The notes beneath the pieces were generated by a model. It was not told where the DNA came from. It worked only from the letters and a program-made list of their open reading frames with translations, and did not search any database. The position numbers and the translations under genes are program-made. Shown one piece after another: positions 35,599 to 47,269 of a stretch of 64,000 bases of DNA (within the stretch, counting starts at the first letter, position 1; every line of letters begins with the position of its first letter). The stretch comes from Paramecium sonneborni (taxonomy: Eukaryota > Ciliophora > Oligohymenophorea > Peniculida > Parameciidae), in the NCBI GenBank assembly GCA_905182985.1, contig CAJJDN010000018.1, positions 321,926 through 385,925 on the forward strand, in the 5' to 3' direction.

Positions 35599-37547
35599 AA
35601 GTTTTGTTTATCATTTTCTAAATATATATTAAATTTTAATTAAACAACTATTTAATATTTCTATATATTGAACTAGAATATGTTTCTGTTTTTTGAAATT
35701 ATAGTTTAATTCTAATATGTACAATAATCTTGTAGGTCTATTGATTTATCGTTAGTGTAATTCTTAGAAGTGAGATACTATTTTTATTTGGTGGTGAAGA
35801 AAAGATATCTAAGCAGAATAAATTTGTAATTTCGTAATAGTGAGTAAAATTTATAATATAAAATAAATAGTTATTTTAAATTTTGAGAATTGATTAGAAA
35901 AAGAATAGTAATGTTGATGTATAATGAAGAGTTAACTTTAATAATATTAATTTAAATTATTTAATATGGGAGAGAACTAAATAGTAGGAGCAATTAAAAT
36001 AAAAGATGGATTGTTTATAGGTGATGAATATGCATCTTAGGTTTGGTATTTGATTTAATAAAGGATCGTGAATTCATTATGACAAATAAAGTTACTCATA
36101 TAATAAATTGTGCTGGAACAGAAGTTCAAAATAAATGGACATTAATGGGTGCAAAATATTTAACTTTTAATTGGTTAGAGTAAGATAATGAAGTATTGAT
36201 TAAAAATGATATATCTAGGTTTTATTTGATGAAAGAAATGAAAATGTTAATAAAATATTTACATTCATAGAAGAATGTTTTTAGTAAGGAGAGAGTTGCT
36301 TAGTCCATTCAGTTAGAGGGTAGAGTAGAGCTTGTTGTGTACTTGCAGCATATTTTATGAAAAAGTTCGTTAAAATATTTAANTTAATTTCTTTTTCAAA
36401 CATTAAATAAAATCGTTTCTTGTCTGTGTTGCTACTTGTTTCTGAGATTTCTCTCTCTAATTCTTCTAATTAATTATTTTCCTCAATTATATTTTATTTT
36501 AGTCCTTTGTTATTTTCAACCTATTATCTAATAGTATTAATTTTAAAATCAAATTAATCTTCTTAATTTCTCTTATTATTTATAATCATACTACATGTTT
36601 ATATCCTTTATGGCTTCTCTTTTTGTTGTAATTTACTTTTATTTCAATTTTTCTTAATCAATCATTTAAATTTTTTAAAACATAAATCACATGATCTTTC
36701 ATCTTTATAACTTTGATTTAAAGGTTTATTCTTTATTAATTCCTGAATAGTAATCAAAAGAACAAGTTTTGTTTATCATTTTCTAAATATATATTAAATT
36801 TTAATTAAACAACTATTTAATATTTCTATATATTGAACTAGAATATGTTTCTGTTTTTTGAAATTATAGTTTAATTCTAATATGTACAATAATCTTGTAG
36901 GTCTATTGATTTATCGTTAGTGTAATTCTTAGAAGTGAGATACTATTTTTATTTGGTGGTGAAGAAAAGATATCTAAGCAGAATAAATTTGTAATTTCGT
37001 AATAGTGAGTAAAATTTATAATATAAAATAAATAGTTATTTTAAATTTTGAGAATTGATTAGAAAAAGAATAGTAATGTTGATGTATAATGAAGAGTTAA
37101 CTTTAATAATATTAATTTAAATTATTTAATATGGGAGAGAACTAAATAGTAGGAGCAATTAAAATAAAAGATGGATTGTTTATAGGTGATGAATATGCAT
37201 CTTAGGTTTGGTATTTGATTTAATAAAGGATCGTGAATTCATTATGACAAATAAAGTTACTCATATAATAAATTGTGCTGGAACAGAAGTTCAAAATAAA
37301 TGGACATTAATGGGTGCAAAATATTTAACTTTTAATTGGTTAGAGTAAGATAATGAAGTATTGATTAAAAATGATATATCTAGGTTTTATTTGATGAAAG
37401 AAATGAAAATGTTAATAAAATATTTACATTCATAGAAGAATGTTTTTAGTAAGGAGAGAGTTGCTTAGTCCATTCAGTTAGAGGGTAGAGTAGAGCTTGT
37501 TGTGTACTTGCAGCATATTTTATGAAAAAGTTCGTTAAAATATTTAA
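35219..37547. repeat. Exact 1164-bp direct repeat split by one N (36383)
   Basis: Copy 1 is 35219-36382 and copy 2 is 36384-37547. The repeat carries most of a decayed CxxC ORF and the first exons of the dual-specificity phosphatase gene, which is complete only in copy 2. Unmerged contig ends are the likely cause. Confidence 0.95.
35966..36382 (+). pseudogene. False 5' fragment of the pseudophosphatase gene
   Basis: Identical to the start of the gene at 37131 and truncated at the N. An assembly by-product. Confidence 0.85.
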
Positions 37548-39768
37548 ATTTAATAGATATTCATGGACACTGTATAAAACTCTTGAATATTTAAATTCAA
37601 GAAGACCAGACCTTGAAATTAGAGCATCTTTCTTTTATTAATTAAATGCATTAGAAAATAGAATGACTATGTAAGGTCCTAAAAGAACAGCTTCTTGGAA
37701 TGAATTAACCTCTGATGAATAGAATCCTACTTAAATGCAAGAGGAATTAATCATTAGAAATACATTTTTAAATTCACATAATGGACCTGTAGATGAAATC
37801 TATACAAATTTATAAGCTAAATAAGTAAGAATTCAATTCACTATTTTAAGGGAGTATTATTAAAAGTTACAAATTAAAAGTTAAAATGGAAAGATTAAAT
37901 CAATAAAGAAAATATTTCATTAGCAACTATTGTTTATTCTGGCTCTCCTGATTTTGTTCCAGTTTCTGAAATCAATTTAAAAGCTGATCCAATAACACCA
38001 CCTATTTTAAAAGTAAACTTTCATTTTTAATTAGGGAGCATAAAAGAATTAATCTCTCAATTAACCTCCTAAATAACCCTAGATTTAATCCAATTTCCCT
38101 AAGACTTCTTAAAATCCACCATAAGTTAGATCTGCTAGTAGTAAGTCTTAATAATAAGATTAAAGTGATCTTTAATTAAATTCAAACATTACATCAGCAA
38201 ATCTAACTAATAATCCTTCATTTTAAAATCTTTTAATGTATTGTGCTATGAAAACAAAAACACCTTAATAATAATAAGATTAACAGCCTATTAAAAAAAA
38301 TAATTTAGTTAAACCTTAAATTGAAAATCAAAACACTTTACCTATTTCTTAAATTGCAACAAACTTAGTCTAATTCTAAGCATAAGCTAATCCATCTTCC
38401 GGAATTAGAAGTAATTCATTATAATAGAATGAAGAAAAAAAAAATTAAATTAATACTAATACTAATAACAACAATAGACCAAATTCAGTTAAATAAAAAG
38501 ACAATTAACCTTCTATTTTAACCAATTTCTAAGAATTTAAAAATTAAGTTTAATAATCCTTAAATTATTTCAATAAATAATAAGATACTATTTTAAATAT
38601 GGATAAATAATCATAATAATCTTTAAATACTCAATTAACAACATAATCAAATACAACTTAGTAATAATAATAATTATTATCTGTTTAATAAAATAATGTT
38701 CAATAAAAAAGTAAATTAGAGTAATTAATTAGTCCATCATTAATTTAATAGATGAATTCTACAAAACATTCTGAAATATAAAAAACACTTACATAATCAA
38801 TATCTTAATTACAATCTAGTTATCAAAAGTTTTAATAATTACAATAAAAAAATTAAATTAAATAATCATAATCCCAATCATGTATTTAAAAATAAAATGC
38901 TTAAATAAATGAAGTTTAAGTTGTTGCTAATCCTTCTGGAATAAATTTAGTTAAAGTATAAGAAAGAAGTACTTCCTTAACCAAAAATTAAGATAATATA
39001 GATCTAAAAAATAGACCTAATAGTGCTGAAGTAAAAGATGCCTTCAGTGGAGTTAATTAAACAAAAAAAGATAGTTTGTCTCCATTTTAAAAAGATACTG
39101 TCAAAAAAGTAACTTAATAAGGACCACCTTTGCCTTAATCTAGCTCTTAAATTTATTTAAGAAATGTTTAATGTAGGAGACAGGCAGCATCAACATTAAG
39201 AAATCAATAGAAACCTAATAATTCGTTTTAAGATAAATACTTAAATCAAAGTGCTAATTAGGTTCAAAATAATAGTAGTTTTAATAATAACAGTAATTCG
39301 GCTATTGATGCTGATTAAAAGTAATCAACTAAAGGAGTAGTTACAGATTTAAATCAATTTAAAAAACTTATATCTCCTTAAAACTTAACTAAAAGTTAAG
39401 CTTAATTTATTAAAAATTAACCTATAAGAGTTCTATAAGAATTAACTGAAAAGACTTAGTCTTAAAAATAAGTGTATGTTTATAATTTAATTATTAGAAA
39501 AACTAAAGATAATGTTTCATCAACTAGTTTTACTTTGGTCTCAAAACCATCTACAGTAAACACAAGAACTTTTTCTCCTGCAATAAAAAGTATTATTAAT
39601 TTCAGTAATTTTTTAGATGAAACTAAAAATAAACCTAATAACACTAATAATGTAAGATAAAAAGTTAGGAATTCGTCTCCAGGAATATCCAAAGATTAAG
39701 ATTCCTCTAATTCATTATAAAATATTTCATCAACCTTTTAAGGCAAAAATAGTTGGAAAATGCTATGA
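37131..39768 (+). CDS. Dual-specificity pseudophosphatase with long Q/N-rich tail
   Basis: About 846 residues after four introns (23, 26, 26, 22 nt). Residues 1 to about 170 form a DSP domain: VGAIKIKDGLFIGDEYAS, VTHIINCAGTEVQN, LTFNWLE, then the active-site loop HSVRGQSRACC at about residues 98-108 and YSWTLYKTLEYLNSRRPDLE. The catalytic Cys of HCx5R is Ser here, so it should bind but not hydrolyse phosphotyrosine or phosphothreonine, like STYX. A short ordered stretch (LKVTNQKLKWKDQINKENIS) is followed by about 580 residues of Gln/Asn/Ser/Pro low-complexity sequence, mostly TAA-coded Gln. The tail looks prion-like or scaffold-like; function unknown. Confidence 0.82.
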
Positions 39769-39832
39769 TTCATTTATTTTTTATAATAACTTTTCACTAT
39801 CAATTATTTAAAAAAACATCAATTATTATAAA

Positions 39833-41274
39833 TCATAAATCATTAACAGAATTGTAAAATTCTACTTCTTTTTACATATTTTTTAATTTGTCCTTGACTT
39901 CCTCATTTCGACCTTTCAATTATTGAAATGAAATGTGAGATAAATCTTAAATATTCATATCTTCTCTTAAGTTGTTTTCTTTTTATCTAATATCACATCT
40001 ATTTAATCATTTAAGTATAATTACATATCTAATTATTAAATGGAAAATTTTTCATTGCTGTTATTAAAATATTAACTATCTTATTCATTAGAATATAATA
40101 AATTTTATAGATTCTAAATTTCATTATGTTAATTTATAATTGTTTTTTATTAAGATTCAATTTATTTTTTCTAAATTTGTATAATTTGATTTAATTTATT
40201 ATATTATTTTTGTTAAATATTGTTGGAAGTAATATTTTCTTTTTTTTCATTTAAAATAAATTAATTACATAAAGTTTAAAGTTCTATAAGTTTTTAATCA
40301 CAAATAATTTTTTCAGATGAAATTTATTCTAATTATGATTGATAATTTAATATCTCTGTTTACATTTGAGATTTTTGGGACATAAATTCTTATTACATAT
40401 TTTCATTCTATTTATCTTTTTTATAGTGAGAGGATTTATCATAATTCTACTATTACTAAGTTAGAATTGTTTCAAGTTATTATGTTAAATTTTATATGGT
40501 TTAATCTTTCTTTTATATTAACTGTTTATAATCTCTAAGCTCATTTTACATTTATTAAATTTCATAATTTTTAAGATTCAAAATCTGATCACAATGTGAT
40601 TAGGTCTAATTTCTTTCATTTTAAATAAGTTTTACATCTTCTATCAATTATTAGTTTTATTATTTTAGCATCATATATTCATTATTTTATTAATCATAAT
40701 TTTATCTAATTATTTCAATATCTTTGAATATATTTTCCCTTTAATTAAATAGCTTTAAATTTTCTTAGCCTAGTTTATTATTAATTTCTTATAATTTTTA
40801 GTTTTCTTATTCTTTAAACATTAATAATTACTACAAATTTAATTATTCTCTCCTTTCATCTATTATTATATTTGATTTTTAAGGATAGAAATGTAGGTTA
40901 CTTAACTATTCATCCACTTATTTCACTTAAGGTTTAATTTAAATATAATTATGTGGACTCAAAGATAAATTATTTTAAGAAGCAAGAGGAATTTTATCTA
41001 TTGAAGTGCAAACTTTAGTTTTAGTAGGTGTTTTTTTTATCAAATTTTCGCTTGATCTATTTACAGAATTATCAAGTCTTAAATTACTTGAACTACTTTA
41101 ATGACTTTATCTGAGTATTTCTAATTTTTTAGAGGATTATTGTGAATCCATTTTGTTTTTATTATTAATCATTTCTATTCTCATATGATGCATAGGTATA
41201 GTTAAGATCTCTGTATGAGGATATTTTTATGGTTTGTCTTATGATCCAAAAATTTTGGATTGTTAATTATTCAT
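39833..41274 (-). CDS. Gln-rich long coiled-coil protein
   Basis: About 471 residues with one 26-nt intron near the 3' end. Residues 1-150 are Ser/Lys/Pro-rich and disordered (HHMRIEMINNKNKMDSQQSS). The rest is nearly continuous coiled coil with Gln, Glu, Leu heptads (LMFKEQENQKLQEINNKLGQ; NLTQQLETILTQQQQNYDKS; IISFQQLKG-like end ...KGRNEEVKDKLKNMQKEVEF). Typical of ciliate cortical or basal-body proteins, but no specific family is recognised. It converges with the pseudophosphatase gene, stops 64 nt apart. Confidence 0.75.
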
Positions 41275-41337
41275 TAACGACTACATTTAATATATATAAA
41301 ATAGAAATAAAAATGCCTTCAATTAAATTTAATGTTT

Positions 41338-41517
41338 TCATAAATTTTCTTTCACATAGTAAAAAACTTCTATTTACAACTTTTTAGCTAATTCTGTTAA
41401 GTAATCTTTATTTCCATCAAGTAATTCTTAAATTTTTAGCATTTGTGCTATAATTTTAAGTTCTTCTATAAATTTTATATTCTTTTTTCTCCTACTATTT
41501 CAGTAAAAATTTAAAAC
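41338..41517 (-). CDS. Short helical ORF, incomplete model
   Basis: Reads RRKKNIKFIEELKIIAQMLK, then IQELLDGNKDYLTELAKKLQ, ending VFYYVKENL before TGA. Coding-like and helical, but there is no ATG in frame; an upstream exon with a short intron is probable but not resolved. Surrounding sequence (41275-41911) otherwise shows nothing. Confidence 0.3.
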
Positions 41518-41911
41518 GTATTGAGAACAAAAACAAAAAACAAATAAATTGTTCTTATAGCATAAATTCTACCTTTCTAATTAAAGCCAAATAAAAAGTA
41601 GATAATTTAAGTTTAACATTGAAATAAATAATCAACTTATTTAAATGCTTTACTTGAGATTTTTATCAGTATTTTAAAATAATATGAAATCTAAATTTAA
41701 AAGGAAGATCTAAAAAATAGATTATTATATAAAATTATAAGAATGAATATATTTAGATAATAAAATTAGAATACATTTAAAAAATAAAATTAAATAATAT
41801 ATTAAACAAAAAATGAGAGAGAGAATGATTTCGATTGTCATTAGACTTAAATATTAAAATAGTTTTTATAAAACAATAATTTCAATAATATTATTATAAT
41901 TTCAATTAACA

Positions 41912-42342
41912 ATGCCCCCTAAAAAGAAAAAATCTAAAAAGTCTAAAAAGTCAAAGAAGAAAGAAGAATATTTACCTTCTATATTTAATATTCCTTAATA
42001 TGAGAATCCAGATATTGTAACTCCTAAAGTGGACTTGATAATAAAGTTGGTTCATCCTGTAACAGATCTTTTCACTTTGAAAATTAAAGTATATTCAATA
42101 TTGATAAAAGGTGCCAATAACAACACGAGTAGAATAAATTCATGAAGAAATTTCTAAAATGCATTAAGGGGCTATCTCTGGAATATCAGTATGTCGTGAT
42201 AGATTTAGTCCTGAAGATGTAAAACTTAATTTAATTATAGGTTTTGGATCCAAAAAAGACTCTTGAACAATGTGGCATCTTTGATGGAGAAATTAAGTTA
42301 CTATATGATTACAAACCTATAGTTGGTCCTCTTTTAAAATGA
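41912..42342 (+). CDS. Small protein with basic N-tail and ubiquitin-like region
   Basis: About 128 residues with two 22-nt introns. A very basic start (PPKKKKSKKSKKSKKKEE) is followed by a compact domain: VDLIIKLVHPVTDLFTLKI, PITTRVEQIHEEISKMHQG, VLDPKKTLEQCGIFDG, EIKLLYDYKP. The order of strands and helix, and the T-L-x-x-C-G-I-x-D-G turn, resemble a ubiquitin-like fold. That call is by pattern only. The basic tail suggests RNA, microtubule or nuclear association. Confidence 0.6.
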
Positions 42343-42473
42343 ATATGAGAGTTAACTTATTAACAATTAATTTTCATTTGATTTTATAATAAATATATAA
42401 TTCCATTTTGGATTTTGAAATATTAAAATATAGAAACTGATTAGCGAAATTATTAAATATTGTATATAACTCA

Positions 42474-42806
42474 TCAATTTTATTCTTATTAGGCTGCTTA
42501 TAACTAAATATTTTGATATACTTGATTACTTCTTTTTTTAATTCAGCTATTTCTCTTTTTAATCTAATGTTTTCATCTTTCATTTTTTCATATTCTAATT
42601 TCAATTTATCCACATCAATATCAACTGGAGATCCTAAATACTTTTTTACATAGCTAAATTAATTTTAGATTTTACTCTATGGCATTATTTGGTTTTTCAG
42701 GCTCTTCATATAATCCAACTAATACTCTTGTTAATTGATCAATCACTCCTGCCTTTTCTAAATACTTTCTAAATTCTTCTTTCTTTGAATCAGTTGTCTA
42801 AAACAT
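42474..42806 (-). CDS. MYCBP: c-Myc-binding protein AMY-1 homologue
   Basis: About 94 residues, as in animals. The conserved core is FRKYLEKAGVIDQLTRVLVG, LYEEPEKPNNAIDYVKKYLG, then a C-terminal coiled coil (KLKLEYEKMKDENIRLKREI). The start MFQTTDSKKEEF aligns with the animal MAHYKAADSKREQF. Introns of 22 and 26 nt; the second is needed for the short end ELQAAQQEQN, while unspliced reading adds an odd AT-rich tail. In ciliated organisms the family sits in radial-spoke or central-pair complexes and binds AKAP-type helices, so an axonemal role is likely here. Confidence 0.85.
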
Positions 42807-43697
42807 ATGATTGTTGATACTTAAAAGCTCATCAATTTAAAAAAATAAATATTAATTATTTTTTTCATCTAATTTTATGTATTATATCTCGAAAAGGAAT
42901 TTTGATTAATTATGATTAAAATTAAGATATTATAACTATTTTATTTAATTTATTAATAAAGAGAGAAGTATTAACATTATGATATTTATATCATATATGG
43001 CAAAAAAAGATCGAAATAAAAGAATTGTAAAGTTTTGATGAAACTCAATTTTGGTATTTTATATTTTATATATGCAAAGTATAAAATTTATAATATGCTT
43101 TAATATTAGAATTCTATCAATTTTAAAATATTATAAATCTAACAGTTAAAATTTAATTAAATAAAAATATATTTAATTCCATCTGTGTAGTTTAAATCAT
43201 CACAATTGATTCTAATTAAAGATGAATTTTTGATCCCTATCATTAGGCTACTGATAAATCCAATGCAACCTAATAATTATGGTTTTGATAATTTATATTG
43301 TTATTAAATTTTAGTTTAATTCTATTCTAAGATTAAATAATTTCTTCTTATTATTCTTTGAAGTTTTTAAGATTTATAATTTTTTATTCTTTTTAAGTAG
43401 AACAAGAGATTCAAAAATAGAGGTCAAGGTTATCATCTCATGATAAATAGAGATTTTTCATGATAAATAGAGATTTTTTTTAAATATAAATAATATTATT
43501 ATAATTCTAAATCAAAAAACTAAGTCCAATCAGAGAATGAAATACAATTTTCAAAATAAACCAATATATTTTAAAATTTTCTAGAATTTTTTTATAATTA
43601 GAATGCTTTTAAAAAAAATAGACATATATTTTTACATTTAAAAATTGTTCTCTTTTTACATCCCATATTTTTATTTTTATGCTTTGATTAAGTTTAA
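42807..43697. other. AT-rich intergenic stretch, no supported gene
   Basis: No frame gives sustained protein on either strand. It contains a 20-bp tandem repeat (listed separately) and several homopolymer runs. A 13-codon ORF (MAKKDRNKRIVKF) is not supported. Confidence 0.5.
43438..43477. repeat. 20-bp perfect tandem repeat
   Basis: Two adjacent copies of tcatgataaatagagatttt, in the spacer 5' of a coiled-coil gene. No associated gene or hairpin. Confidence 0.9.
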
Positions 43698-43915
43698 ATG
43701 TAAAAGTCTGGAGTTATCTATCGAGGTCATGCTAGTGAGTTACTTCAATACATTAAAAATCAATAATCGGAAATGGAACAAGTTCAAAAAGGAAAAAAAG
43801 TTCAAAAAACACTACTAGTGTGAATCAAAATAACAATAATTCTACTCACGGCGCTCTATCTCATTTTTTTTTTGAGAAATAAATCTAGAAATTTTAATAA
43901 TAATTCATTAATATA

Positions 43916-44749
43916 ATGAGATAATAAATTTGTTAACCCACATATGGAGTAGGTTTAACAACTTCATTTTAATAAATTTCTTAGCCAACAATAAAAATAG
44001 TTTCTCAACCTTAATTCTAGAATTAAATTCAACCAATAGCTCAATAACCATTTTAACAATAGTAACAAACGAGCTTTTCATAGTAATATAATAGACCAAT
44101 AGTACCTATCAATGGTAATGGAAATTTAAGTCGTCCTGGATGGGATTTACATACACGTTAAAGATTTCATACATCATAGTCTAATGTTTCTCCATAAAAT
44201 TAAATGCAAGTTTTGGATCTCTAATAAATTGAAGAGCCTTGGAAAATAAGAGTTTAAGAGTTATAAAATAAAATTAGCATTTTAGAAGCTCAATAATAAA
44301 AATAATAGGATTAAGATGAAGAAACTGAATTATCATAAGCATATAGCTAAATTTAATAGTTAGTTAATACAATTAAAATATTATAAGAGGAAATATAATA
44401 ACTATAAGAAAAAGTAGATATAAAATAAAATATTATTGATGGGTATGATAAATAATTGGCTGAGAAAGATAAAGAAATAGAAGAAGCTAATCATTATATT
44501 TCAGAGCTTCATACTTAATTAGAAGAATAAACAACAAATATTGAAGAGAAATAAAAATACTTATTTGATGAAGTAAACACTTGGAAAAAGAAGTTTATAG
44601 AATAAAATAAGTAAAGTCTTTTTAAATAATTATTAAGGGAATTTCATTAAAAATAAGAAGAATTGATGACTCTATAGGCTGAATTAGATAATCTTAAAAA
44701 TTAATAGATTATACTCAATAAATCTAGTGATTATAAATCAACTAAATGA
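43916..44749 (+). CDS. Q/P-rich protein with C-terminal coiled coil
   Basis: 277 residues from the internal ATG. The first 100 are Gln/Pro/Ser-rich (QPTYGVGLTTSFQQISQPTI) with a conserved-looking SRPGWDLHTRQRFHTSQSN. The rest is coiled coil (RVQELQNKISILEAQQQKQQ; DKQLAEKDKEIEEANHYISE). The same frame is open upstream to about 43780, and an ATG at 43698 starts a different frame (MQKSGVIYRGHASELLQYIK) that looks like a genuine N-terminus. I could not find a legal splice linking them, so there may be an unseen intron or a one-base error. Confidence 0.6.
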
Positions 44750-44813
44750 TTGATAATATAAATTGGCATTTGTCAAAGATAGTTTTTTTTTGATTATATA
44801 TTTAATTATAAAA

Positions 44814-45193
44814 ATGTTGCAAAGATGCATGCAATTAGCAAAGACAGCCTAATTTTCACAGATTGTAAAGTCTTATACAAGTTTATCATAACATAAATGG
44901 TTAGATTATGATGAAACTCATAAGGTATTATAATTATAATGTAGAAATCTCTATAAACTCATAAAAGCAGAGCTGAAGAATTTATTCATAAAATTCCAGT
45001 AATTGAAGTAGATTCCGATGTAGTAAGATGTTTGGTATTTAAATAAATTATTTTTAAGGGGGGTACTCATATAAATGCAGGACATCCTCAAGTTTATATT
45101 AAATTAGATACAAGAACAGAAGGAACTCCTTAGTCTTGCAAATATTGTGGTTTATAGTATATTAAGAAAGGACATGGATCACATCATCATTGA
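44814..45193 (+). CDS. NDUFS6: Complex I subunit NDUFS6 (zf-CHCC)
   Basis: About 111 residues with introns of 20 and 24 nt. An amphipathic start (MLQRCMQLAKTAQFSQIVKS) fits a mitochondrial presequence. The zinc domain is complete: VDSDVVRCLGGTHINAGHPQ, VYIKLDTRTEGTPQSCKYCG and the His-rich end. NDUFS6 is an accessory subunit at the N-module/Q-module junction of NADH dehydrogenase and binds one Zn. The 20-nt intron is at the lower limit seen here. Confidence 0.93.
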
Positions 45194-45208
45194 TAATCAA
45201 TCAAAATA

Positions 45209-47013
45209 TCATAATAAATATAATATTTGAGTAGAAATAACAATACTTATAATTTTGGTATAACGGTATAATCTAACAAAGATCCTGCAATAAATATTGA
45301 ATTTGATATTGATTTAGAGTAATTATTCTTAAGGTATTTTTTAACTTAAGATTATTACTTCTTTATCTATGTTTTCAGAATCATCATTTTTATCAATGTT
45401 TATACATTTTATTATTGAGTATGTATTAATTGCATTCTTAATAGTTTCTATTGAATAACTTTCATAATGTTCTATTATGAATTCTCCATACATTTATTCA
45501 GCTAAATCTTATATCTATGTAATTAATTCTGATAATTCAAATGCAATGTTGCTTCACTAGCGGATCTTAATTGATATTAATAAACTATACTAGCCTAATA
45601 TAATTCCACTAAATTGAGATGCCTATTCATTCAATTATTAATTAACTCTAAATTTATCTGAAATTTTCTCTAATACATTTTTATCAATCATATCTGATAT
45701 GTAATCTATCATTTTTGTAATTCTATTTCTAATAACATATTCTTGTTTTAATAATTTTAATAAGAAATCACTATCTTCCTTATGGGATAATAAATGTTCA
45801 AATCCATTTAAAGCAGAATATTGTTTTGTACTTTTATTTTTGTATCAAAGTCAATTCAAATACATTCTTTTTTTTATCAACTAAATCTTATAGAAATACG
45901 ATAGAAACCTCCTTTTTCATTTTAATATTCTCCAGCCTTAAGAATAAATTCTGCTAATAAACAGATACTTAATCTCTAATCAAACATTCATCTCCATTTA
46001 ATGCTTTAATTAATCCTAAACCCACAAAATAGTAATAGCTACAAAACTATCAATCCATCCTAAAACGAAAACTTTAAAAGATGCTCTTACTATTGATAGG
46101 AGAACTTTTTTAAACTAATAGTTTTTCTGCAATACATTTTGTAAATACAATTTATTATAATCTATCATCTATTTCAATCTTTACTTACATTCACATTATT
46201 AATAATAATCCTTTATTTTGCAATTTATTTAAAAAAATACTACAGCATTATTTATAATATTATATTTCATTTTAATCTATTCAATCAAAGTTATTATTTT
46301 AATTTATTCATTTCTTCATATACTTTTGAATAGAAATGCTTTTAGTTTGTTTCCATTTATTACAATTACAATTAATGATTCATCAATTCATTTTCACAAC
46401 AAAGTAAGCTTTATTTTTAATTGATTTCTTCCTTTGGTTAAATTTCATTTTATTTTTATTATTATTATTACTATTATTGATTCATTTAATCTTATGAACT
46501 TATATTCATTATTCCTGTAAAAGAAGTAGAATGATTTTATCTTTTGCTAAATAATATTTCTTCATAATCTGAGTTATTTCCAAAATAAGAATATTGTTGA
46601 GTTTTTAAATTAGTCTTGCTTGTATGTCTAATTTTTTATAATAAATCTGCCACTCTCTGTTAACATTAATTTATTCCACTTTTATTAATTCTTGTTTTAC
46701 TAGTATTTGGTGTTAATTAATCAACCCTATTAGTTTATCTCTCTGATATTTAAGCTTAAATAATTTATTCTAATAGTCTATTGTATTTCTCTATTTTTTC
46801 TCCTAATTCTAATTTTTGTTTTACAAGTTCATCACTTTTAATCTTTAACTTTTTGGAATAATTTTTTAATTCTCTATATTTTTATTCTAACTAAACTATA
46901 TATGACTGATTTAAATACTTGAAATTCCCTCTATTTCAATTTCTATTCCCATTAATTATAATAGTTTTCCTTATCTTATTTAAAATAGCTTTCCTAAGTA
47001 TTCCTATTTTCAT
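45209..47013 (-). pseudogene. Decayed Q-rich coiled-coil gene
   Basis: A start MKIGILRKAILNKIRKTI meets TGA at 46936-46938 but continues in frame for some 190 codons of convincing coiled coil (NRGNFKYLNQSYIVQLEQKY; LVKQKLELGEKIEKYNRLLE). Downstream, coding-like blocks lie in different frames without splice sites: LQMIDYNKLYLQ-like, SIVRASFKVFVLGWIDSFVA, GLGLIKALNGDECLIRDQ, SALNGFEHLLSHKEDSDFLL and, after TGA 45554-45556, SNIAFELSELITQIQDLAEQ, FIIEHYESYSIETIKNAINT. Several frameshifts plus two nonsense codons make a functional gene unlikely. The parent family is not known. Confidence 0.55.
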
Positions 47014-47269
47014 TATTTTAAACTTTAAGCTTCTAGTTATTTGCATTATTGTTAATAAACATATTTCAAATTTAATAATATAATTTTTATTGTTACATTC
47101 ATACTTTTAAATTTAAAGAAGTGAATAAATAAATATAGAATTTAAAAGTAAAATCAATCAATTAGTTTTGAATAAATTAATAAATTCTAGGTTAAATAAC
47201 AATAATCAATTATGAATCGATTAGTTGATTTATAAAATATAATGATAGTTCATTAATTAATTAGAATTA

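Noticed and set aside
39472..39692. Overlapping + and - ORFs near 39.5 kb
   Set aside because: The + ORF is the last part of the pseudophosphatase tail in frame; the - ORF is its antisense shadow.
42996..43036. MAKKDRNKRIVKF mini-ORF as a ribosomal protein start
   Set aside because: It stops after 13 codons and no spliced continuation was found.
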